40,943 nt of DNA. Origin: Rudaea sp. (GTDB taxonomy: Bacteria > Pseudomonadota > Gammaproteobacteria > Xanthomonadales > Rhodanobacteraceae). A program made the translations under genes and the position numbers. The stretch spans positions 1 to 40,943 of the forward strand of contig JARLJU010000087.1 of the NCBI GenBank assembly GCA_031291055.1, written 5' to 3'. The notes beneath the pieces are model-generated. The model ran no database searches. It was not told the DNA's origin and saw only the letters and a program-made list of their open reading frames with translations. Positions 33,574-39,037 of this stretch are shown here, piece by piece (within the stretch, counting starts at the first letter, position 1; each line of letters opens with the position of its first letter).

Positions 33574-34245
33574 TCACTTGTCGCTTGAGCCGATGAGGCG
33601 GCCGCCGTCGATGTGGATCGTGCAACCGCCCAGCGCAGTCACATCCTCCGGATCATGTGTTATGACGATCATCGGCACGCCGAAGCGCGCCCGCATTGTC
33701 AGCAATTCGCCGCGCAGGCGTGCGCGCAGCGGCGCATCGAGCGCGGCGAAGGGTTCGTCCAGCAGCAGCAGGCGCGGCCGTGCGGCGAGCGCGCGCGCCA
33801 GCGCCACGCGCTGGCGCTGGCCACCGGAAAGCTGCGCAGGAAAGGCGTGTGCAAGCTCGTCCAGTTCGAACTCGGCCATCAGCTCTTTCAGATCATTTTC
33901 GACACGGTTGCGCTTGAGCAGGCCGTGGCGCCGCGCGAATGCAACATTCTCCATAACTGACAAATGTGGAAAAAGGGCATAGTCCTGGAACACGAAGCCG
34001 ATATTGCGTCGGCGCGCGGCGACATCGATTTTCTGCGCAGAACTGAACCAGACGTCCGTGCCGAGGCGCACCTCGCCGCGGTCAGGACGCAGCAACCCGG
34101 CGATCGCATGCAGGGTGACGGTCTTGCCCGCGCCGGAAGGGCCGAACAGCACGTTGACGTCGGCGTCGCTGGCAAAGCGCAGCGCCAGGCGGAATTCGCG
34201 GCCGCGCGAGCGCAGGGATTTCTCGATGTCGATCTCAAGCTGCAT
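33574..34245 (-). CDS. modC: Molybdate ABC transporter ATP-binding protein ModC, short form
   Basis: A 223-residue ATPase for molybdate import. Walker A is FGPSGAGKTVT, the Q-loop is in VFQDYALFPHLSV, the signature is LSGGQRQRVALARAL, Walker B is LLLLDEPFAALD and the switch His is in VITHDPEDV. E. coli ModC has about 350 residues; this protein ends soon after the nucleotide-binding domain and lacks the C-terminal Mop/TOBE regulatory domain. No separate Mop gene is seen nearby. It overlaps modB by 11 bases. Confidence 0.92.
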   Translation of the reverse strand: MQLEIDIEKSLRSRGREFRLALRFASDADVNVLFGPSGAGKTVTLHAIAGLLRPDRGEVRLGTDVWFSSAQKIDVAARRRNIGFVFQDYALFPHLSVMENVAFARRHGLLKRNRVENDLKELMAEFELDELAHAFPAQLSGGQRQRVALARALAARPRLLLLDEPFAALDAPLRARLRGELLTMRARFGVPMIVITHDPEDVTALGGCTIHIDGGRLIGSSDK

Positions 34246-34921
34246 TGCGCGCCTCGTGCATGGGGCGTTGCAGCAGTTGTGCGGCGGTGACGAGTATCAC
34301 GACGGCGGCGATCAGCGACACCAGTACGAGGCGGTTGGCCGCGTCGTCATCGCCGGCCATCACGGCATTGTAGATAGCGATCGACAAAGTCTGGGTACGG
34401 CCAGGCAGGCTGCCGGCAACCATCAGTGTCGCGCCGAATTCGCCCATGGCCCGTGCGAACGCGAGCAGGGTTCCGGCCAGAACACCGCGACCGGCCAGCG
34501 GCAGGGTCACCCGAAAGAAAACCGCGGCCTCGGACAGGCCGAGGGTACGCGCGGCGTTTTCCAGTTGTGGATCGACCTCGGCAAACGCCGCGCGCGCGGC
34601 GCGCAGGATCAGCGGGAATGCCGCGATCGCTGCGGCGACGACGGCTCCCTGCCAGGTAAAAATCAGCGTGATGCCAAAATGCTCAAGCAACCAAGAGCCG
34701 ATGGCGCCGCGGCGGCCGAGTACGACCAGAAGGTAATAGCCTAGTACGGTTGGCGGCAGCACCAGGGGCAAGGTCAGCAGCGATTCGACGCTTTCCCGCG
34801 CAAAGCTGCGCCGGCGCCCAAGGGCGCGCGCGCAGATCACACCCGAGACCGCAGCAAGCAGCGTCGCGAACACCGCCACTTTCAGTGTCAACAACAGCGG
34901 TGTCAGCACATCGGCGGACAT
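34235..34921 (-). CDS. modB: Molybdate ABC transporter permease ModB
   Basis: A 228-residue inner-membrane permease of the molybdate importer. Helices cover roughly residues 8-30, 48-70, 84-106, 135-165 and 195-218. The start LTLKVAVFATLLAAVSGV and LPLVLPPTVLGYYLLVVLG are typical of ModB. The EAA coupling loop lies in ENAARTLGLSEAAVFFRVTL, and LAFARAMGEFGATLMVAGS is the ModB signature. It starts 3 bases after the modA stop and overlaps modC by 11 bases. Confidence 0.96.
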   Translation of the reverse strand: MSADVLTPLLLTLKVAVFATLLAAVSGVICARALGRRRSFARESVESLLTLPLVLPPTVLGYYLLVVLGRRGAIGSWLLEHFGITLIFTWQGAVVAAAIAAFPLILRAARAAFAEVDPQLENAARTLGLSEAAVFFRVTLPLAGRGVLAGTLLAFARAMGEFGATLMVAGSLPGRTQTLSIAIYNAVMAGDDDAANRLVLVSLIAAVVILVTAAQLLQRPMHEARNAA

Positions 34922-34924
34922 TGT

Positions 34925-35686
34925 CTACGGCGCAGTGAAGCCGAAGTCGCGCAATACCGCCTGCGCGTCCGCCGAGAGGACAAAATCGACGAAATCCCTG
35001 GCCATCGCAGCGTGGGCAGAATCCGTGAGTGCGGCAATCGGATAGCGCACCGGCGGTGATGTCGGCAAATTGAGTGCAACACGCACCTTGCCCGCCTGGG
35101 TGGCGGCGTCGGTGGCGTAGACAAAGCCGGCATCGGCCTCGCCGCGTGCGACATAGTCCAGCGCCTGACGCACATTCTGCGCCTGCACGAGTTTGGGTTG
35201 CAGCGTGTCCCACAACGCTGCGTTCTGGAGTGCCTGCTTTGCGTACCGACCGGCTGGAACCGAATCGGGATTGCCGATGGCGATGCGCCGGAAAGCCGCG
35301 TCGGAAATCGTGGCAAGCTTTGCCGGCACGGGCGCATTTGTTGGCACGATCAGCACCAGCACGTTGCCCGCAAAATCATGGCGCGACTCGGCAACGATGC
35401 GGTGCGCGGCATCGGCAACGTTCATTGTCGCCTCATCGGCACTGGCGAATACATCGGCCGGTGCTCCCTGCTCGATCTGGCGCAGCAGGATGTCGGAAGC
35501 GGCGAAATTGAGCACGACGTGGCTGCCGCCATGTGCGGCCTCGAACTTCCCGGCGATCGCCTTGAAGCTGTCCGCCAGGCTGGCTGCGGCCGAGACGGTC
35601 AGGTCTTCGGCCTGCGCGCTGGCCGTCACTGCAGCGGCTGCAATTGCAAGGCACGCGAGCCCGAAGCGTTTGCGCCCGTCGTTCAT
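34925..35686 (-). CDS. modA: Molybdate-binding periplasmic protein ModA
   Basis: A 253-residue periplasmic binding protein that delivers molybdate to ModBC. The signal peptide (MNDGRKRFGLACLAIAAAAV, cleaved near SAQAE) is followed by LTVSAAASLADSFKAIAGKF, the first oxyanion-binding segment. FAASDILLRQIEQGAPADVF, SADEATMN, GNPDSVPAGRYAKQAL and ADAGFVYATDA complete the ligand pocket. AAGGAG lies 7 bases before ATG 35686; the longer open frame upstream is unsupported. First gene of modABC. Confidence 0.97.
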   Translation of the reverse strand: MNDGRKRFGLACLAIAAAAVTASAQAEDLTVSAAASLADSFKAIAGKFEAAHGGSHVVLNFAASDILLRQIEQGAPADVFASADEATMNVADAAHRIVAESRHDFAGNVLVLIVPTNAPVPAKLATISDAAFRRIAIGNPDSVPAGRYAKQALQNAALWDTLQPKLVQAQNVRQALDYVARGEADAGFVYATDAATQAGKVRVALNLPTSPPVRYPIAALTDSAHAAMARDFVDFVLSADAQAVLRDFGFTAP

Positions 35687-35713
35687 GGCGTTCTCCTTCG
35701 CTATGAATGCGCG

Positions 35714-35719
35714 ACTATA
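35714..35719 (-). promoter_or_regulatory. Candidate -10 element of modA
   Basis: On the minus strand TATAGT lies 27 bases before the modA start codon. The -35 (TTACCG, 18 bases upstream) is weak, so an activator may be needed. No ModE-type operator is recognisable in this interval. Confidence 0.35.
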
Positions 35720-35781
35720 ACGCCTGGGCGCGGCCGACGGTAACCGGAAGGTCTGCAACTTGTTCCCGTCGCGGTGCGGCG

Positions 35782-35798
35782 ACGTGACGTTGTCACGT
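35782..35798. promoter_or_regulatory. 17-bp palindromic candidate operator upstream of modA
   Basis: ACGTGAC-GTT-GTCACGT is a perfect 7-bp inverted repeat with a 3-base spacer, centred about 104 bases upstream of the modA start and 171 bases upstream of the divergent DUF6916-like gene. The form suits a dimeric regulator. It does not look like the known ModE site. Confidence 0.5.
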
Positions 35799-35960
35799 TC
35801 TCCGTTCAGGTGCGCGGCCATCATCGTGCGACCGATGTTTGCGTTGTGCGCATCGGCCCGGGCGTGATCAACCCACTCCACGTCGATGCCGGGCCGTTGT
35901 ATACTTTCGCACTCAAGCCGAATGACGATGGCGCATTCAATCGATCCCGCGAGCAACTGC

Positions 35961-36290
35961 ATGCCCGAACTTCCCGCCTACCAGGACATCCGGAATCATC
36001 GGACGCAGGTTTGCGTCCTGAGATATCTTGCGTCGGAATGCAGCGACGAGCCGGAGATGCGCGCCGTGCTGACCGAAGTCAGCGAGCGGGTCGAGTACAA
36101 CGGTTATGAACGTTTCTCGCTATTGTTCCTGGTCGCCGACAGCGGACCGCCACGCCAGGGAATGTATGCGATAACTCTGCCAGGGGCGCAGGCGCAGGAC
36201 TGGTTCCTCGTTCCGATCGGGCGCACTGGCGAGGGAACGGTCTACGAGGCTTGTTTCAACCGGCTTGCCGTTGCCGTTGAATCGCGCTAG
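35961..36290 (+). CDS. DUF6916-like protein, cytoplasmic form
   Basis: A 109-residue protein starting at ATG 35961 (MPELPAYQDIRNHRTQVCVL), which fits the usual family length; in-frame ATGs at 35886 and 35922 are alternatives, and TATACT at 35900-35905 could be its -10. The core pattern YERFSLLFLVADSGPPRQGM, then YAITLPGAQAQDWFLVPIG and YEACFNRL, matches small DUF6916 proteins found beside tail-collar genes. No signal peptide. It ends convergently with the twin-arginine DUF6916-like gene, overlapping by 4 bases (CTAG). Function unknown. Confidence 0.72.
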   Translation: MPELPAYQDIRNHRTQVCVLRYLASECSDEPEMRAVLTEVSERVEYNGYERFSLLFLVADSGPPRQGMYAITLPGAQAQDWFLVPIGRTGEGTVYEACFNRLAVAVESR

Positions 36291-36709
36291 CCGGCGTTGC
36301 GGTTGTAAACGATCTGGTACGTGCGCTGGTCGCCGTTGATCGGCGATATGAAAGCCGAGAATGCGGCGTGCCTGGGACTGCTGAAGGTATAGATGCCTTC
36401 TTTCAGCGTAGATGGCTGTTCGCTGCGGAAAATCAGGGTGAAGGTGTTGCGGGCCGCTTGTTGCGGATCGCGATAGCCCTTGAGCGATGCGGGTCGGTTG
36501 ACGGCGACCAGTTGCAGGCTCGCCAACTGCGTGCCGCCCTGCGATACCTTGAAGTCGCTGGCGATGAGCGGAACCATGGAATCATGATCAACGTCATTCG
36601 ATGTTGTGCCAACGGCTGATGCGGCGCTGACGACGCGCAGCGGGACCGCCAGCGCGGCGACGGCTGCAATGGCTGCATTGTGCAGAAAGCGGCGACGTGC
36701 TGTGCTCAT
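36287..36709 (-). CDS. Twin-arginine-exported DUF6916-like protein
   Basis: A 140-residue protein with an apparent Tat signal (STARRRFLHNAAIAAVAALA, cleaved near VVSA). The mature part ends with FTLIFRSEQPSTLKEGIYTF and FISPINGDQRTYQIVYNRN, the same F-L-F, G-Y, P-I, Y-N pattern as the neighbouring cytoplasmic DUF6916-like protein. ATG 36709 is chosen because AAGGGG lies about 7 bases upstream; ATG 36715 is too close to it. It is divergent from the tail-collar operon (196 bases between starts). Export as a folded protein is implied by the signal; function unknown. Confidence 0.75.
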   Translation of the reverse strand: MSTARRRFLHNAAIAAVAALAVPLRVVSAASAVGTTSNDVDHDSMVPLIASDFKVSQGGTQLASLQLVAVNRPASLKGYRDPQQAARNTFTLIFRSEQPSTLKEGIYTFSSPRHAAFSAFISPINGDQRTYQIVYNRNAG

Positions 36710-36845
36710 TTCCATTCCCCTTGCAGAAAGCCGGCGAGGGCTCCAGCCGGCGTTGGCCTGGCATTGCAGCCGGCCTGTAGAACTGTAAATCAGTTCCGGC
36801 CTCGCGTCACCCCGGCGGGGCTGGGTTATCGAAAAAAAAGCTGCT

Positions 36846-36874
36846 TTGGCTTGGTATTTTGATTGGTATATAGT
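36846..36874 (+). promoter_or_regulatory. Promoter of the tail-collar operon
   Basis: TTGGCT (36846-36851) and TATAGT (36869-36874) are 17 bases apart, with an A-tract (about 36833-36840) upstream that could act as an UP element. The predicted start is about 24 bases before the first tail-collar ATG. Confidence 0.65.
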
Positions 36875-36904
36875 GTCGGAGTTGAGACGCGAGGGGCGAG
36901 GGGA

Positions 36905-37426
36905 ATGAGTCAGCCATTCTTGGGGCAAATCGGCATATTCGCCTTCAACTTCGCCCCCACGGGCTGGGCGCTGTGCAACGGCCAGACCTTGCCTATTCAA
37001 CAAAATGCCGCGCTCTTCTCTATCCTCGGTACGACATACGGCGGCAATGGCACGACCACGTTCCAGTTACCGAACCTGCAGTCGCGAACACCGATTGCAT
37101 GGGGAAACGGCTCAGGTTTGACGCCGCGCGTCATCGGCCAGGTCGGCGGTGAAGAAAATCACACCCTGCTGCTGACGGAATTGCCAGTGCATACGCATAC
37201 GCTGCAGGCTGCGTCGGCCGCCGCGACTACCGGCTTGCCCGCCGGGAATGCGCTGGCAGTGCCGGCGAGTGTTCCTGTCTACCGTGCTGGTGCTACCACT
37301 ACCGTGACGCTGAACCCGGCCAGCATTGGCCCGAACAGCGGCGGCCAGCCGCATACGAATATTCAGCCGTATGCTGTCGTCAATTTCTGCATCGCGCTGG
37401 TTGGTATTTTCCCTTCCCGGAATTGA
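36905..37426 (+). CDS. Tail-collar domain protein (MdpB-like), paralog 1
   Basis: A 173-residue protein annotated in databases as phage tail or microcystin-dependent protein. The collar domain (PF07484 type) spans about residues 5-60: GQIGIFAFNFAPTGWALCNG, then PIQQNAALFSILGTTYGGNG and TFQLPNLQSRTPI. A histidine cluster (LPVHTHTL, near 97-102) and PHTNIQPYAVVNFCIALVGI close the protein, which ends in FPSRN. In phage fibres similar His pairs bind metal. GAGGGG precedes ATG 36905. First gene of a four-gene operon. Confidence 0.92.
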   Translation: MSQPFLGQIGIFAFNFAPTGWALCNGQTLPIQQNAALFSILGTTYGGNGTTTFQLPNLQSRTPIAWGNGSGLTPRVIGQVGGEENHTLLLTELPVHTHTLQAASAAATTGLPAGNALAVPASVPVYRAGATTTVTLNPASIGPNSGGQPHTNIQPYAVVNFCIALVGIFPSRN

Positions 37427-37434
37427 ATGTCGTC

Positions 37435-37956
37435 ATGAGTCAGCCCTTTGTCGGTGAAATACGCATGTTCGGCTTCAACTTCGCGCCGCAGGGCTGGCAT
37501 GTCTGCGACGGAAGCCTGATGTCCATCAGTCAGAACAACGCGTTGTTTGCCTTGATAGGAACAACCTATGGCGGCGATGGCCAAAACACGTTCGGCTTGC
37601 CCGACTTCCGCGGTCGCATTCCGATCCATCAGGGCACGGGCCTGGGCCTGTCGCCGTACGTCATGGGACAGATCGCCGGTACTGAAAATGTCACATTGTT
37701 GGCGAATCAGATCGCGCCTCACACCCATGCGTTGTCCGCGGCCACCAACGGAACGCGCACGAAAGCACCCGGTTCCGACTACCTGGGTAGCGGCGAGGCG
37801 GATATCTACAATCGCGATGCGACCGCAGCGCTGGCCAGTCTTGCCAACGCAACCATTGGCGGCGGCGGGAGCAACCTGCCGCACGCGAACATGCAGCCGG
37901 TACTTTGCGTGAATTTCTCCATCTCGCTGTTCGGCATTTTCCCGAGCCGCAACTAG
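37435..37956 (+). CDS. Tail-collar domain protein (MdpB-like), paralog 2
   Basis: A 173-residue paralog of its neighbours, starting 8 bases after the preceding stop. Collar block: GEIRMFGFNFAPQGWHVCDG, SISQNNALFALIGTTYGGDG and TFGLPDFRGRIPIHQGTGLG. The His pair lies in IAPHTHALSA and the end is PHANMQPVLCVNFSISLFGI with FPSRN. The middle region (about 105-145) differs most between paralogs and is the likely specificity part; that is inference. Confidence 0.92.
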   Translation: MSQPFVGEIRMFGFNFAPQGWHVCDGSLMSISQNNALFALIGTTYGGDGQNTFGLPDFRGRIPIHQGTGLGLSPYVMGQIAGTENVTLLANQIAPHTHALSAATNGTRTKAPGSDYLGSGEADIYNRDATAALASLANATIGGGGSNLPHANMQPVLCVNFSISLFGIFPSRN

Positions 37957-37964
37957 AGACTGCC

Positions 37965-38483
37965 ATGACCCAGCCATTTCTTGGTGAGATACGAATCTTC
38001 GCCGGCAACTTCGCCCCCAGGGGCAATGCGCTCTGCTCGGGTCAGCTCCTGGCAATTTCGCAGAATACGGCGTTGTTTTCCCTTTTGGGTACACAGTTCG
38101 GCGGCAATGGAACGTCGACTTTTGGCCTGCCGGATCTGCAGGGGCGCGCGCCACTGAGCCAGGGCAACGGCCCAGGCCTGTCTCCTTACGTCATGGGCGA
38201 GTCGACGGGCACCGAATCGGTTACTTTGACGCAGCAGCAATTGCCGGTTCACACTCATCCCCTGCAATCGCGATCTTCGCGTGCTGACCGCTCGAATGCG
38301 AACTCGGCCATGCTCGCGCAGGCGAGCGATGGCGTCTACGCGGCGGCCGGTCCGAACACGCAGCTCAATCCCCTCAGCGTATCGCCCGGTGGTGGCGGCA
38401 ATCAGCCGCACAACAACATGCAGCCTTACCTGGCGATGTCTTTCATCATCGCCTTGCAAGGTATTTTTCCGGCGCGCAATTGA
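37965..38483 (+). CDS. Tail-collar domain protein (MdpB-like), paralog 3
   Basis: A 172-residue paralog starting 8 bases after paralog 2. Collar block: GEIRIFAGNFAPRGNALCSG, AISQNTALFSLLGTQFGGNG and TFGLPDLQGRAPLSQGNGPG. His pair in LPVHTHPLQS; the end is PHNNMQPYLAMSFIIALQGI with FPARN. No transmembrane segment or Sec signal is visible in any of the three, so how they would leave the cell, if they do, is unknown. Confidence 0.92.
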   Translation: MTQPFLGEIRIFAGNFAPRGNALCSGQLLAISQNTALFSLLGTQFGGNGTSTFGLPDLQGRAPLSQGNGPGLSPYVMGESTGTESVTLTQQQLPVHTHPLQSRSSRADRSNANSAMLAQASDGVYAAAGPNTQLNPLSVSPGGGGNQPHNNMQPYLAMSFIIALQGIFPARN

Positions 38484-38497
38484 ATCCGAGGCCACCA

Positions 38498-39004
38498 GTG
38501 GACCGTGTGGAAAAACTGCATATCGAACTTCGTGCGATCGACGAAGGCGATGCCGCATTTCTCTACGCGGTATATGCCAGCACGCGCGCGGAGGAACTCG
38601 CGCCACTCGGCTGGAACGATGCCCAGCGCGAGAGTTTTCTGCGCATGCAGTTCGAAGCCCAGCGGCGTGACTACTGGTCCAACTGTGATACGGCGAGGTT
38701 CCGGATCATTGTCTGCGACGGCGAACCGGCCGGGCGCCTGTACGTTGAACGTCGCGCCGATGAGTTGTGCATTGTCGACATCGCGCTGCTGCCGGCATTT
38801 CGCAATCGCGGTATCGGCAGCGTCTTGATCGGGCGTCTGTTCGCCGAGGCGGATGCGGCGGCGCTAGCGGTACGTATCCATGTCGAGCACAACAATCCGG
38901 CACAGCGGCTGTATGCGCGGCTCGGTTTTGAATTTTGTGGTGAAGCCGGAGCGATCCATCGGTTGATGGAACGCCGGCCGCTTTTGCAGCAATCCGTCGC
39001 ATAG
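38498..39004 (+). CDS. GNAT family N-acetyltransferase of the tail-collar operon
   Basis: A 168-residue acetyltransferase. The acetyl-CoA loop is ALLPAFRNRGIGSVLIGRLF (R-x-x-G-I-G), followed by VRIHVEHNNPAQRLYARLGF, the usual beta-5/alpha-4 block. GTG 38498 is preferred: GAGG lies 7 bases upstream; a TTG at 38480 overlaps the preceding stop. It begins 14 bases after tail-collar paralog 3 and is co-oriented, so it is part of the operon. Acetyltransferases commonly accompany MdpB-type genes; the acceptor is not known. Confidence 0.9.
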   Translation: MDRVEKLHIELRAIDEGDAAFLYAVYASTRAEELAPLGWNDAQRESFLRMQFEAQRRDYWSNCDTARFRIIVCDGEPAGRLYVERRADELCIVDIALLPAFRNRGIGSVLIGRLFAEADAAALAVRIHVEHNNPAQRLYARLGFEFCGEAGAIHRLMERRPLLQQSVA

Positions 39005-39037
39005 GCAACGGCGCCAGGCGCCAGTAAGGGGAAGCGG

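Noticed and set aside
35687..35960. ModE operator upstream of modA
   Set aside because: I looked for the TATATA-type ModE half sites and saw none; the only clear symmetry is ACGTGAC-GTT-GTCACGT.
36905..38483. Tail-collar genes as part of a prophage
   Set aside because: No other phage structural, replication, integrase or lysis genes and no attachment repeats are visible; the operon sits between metabolic and surface genes.
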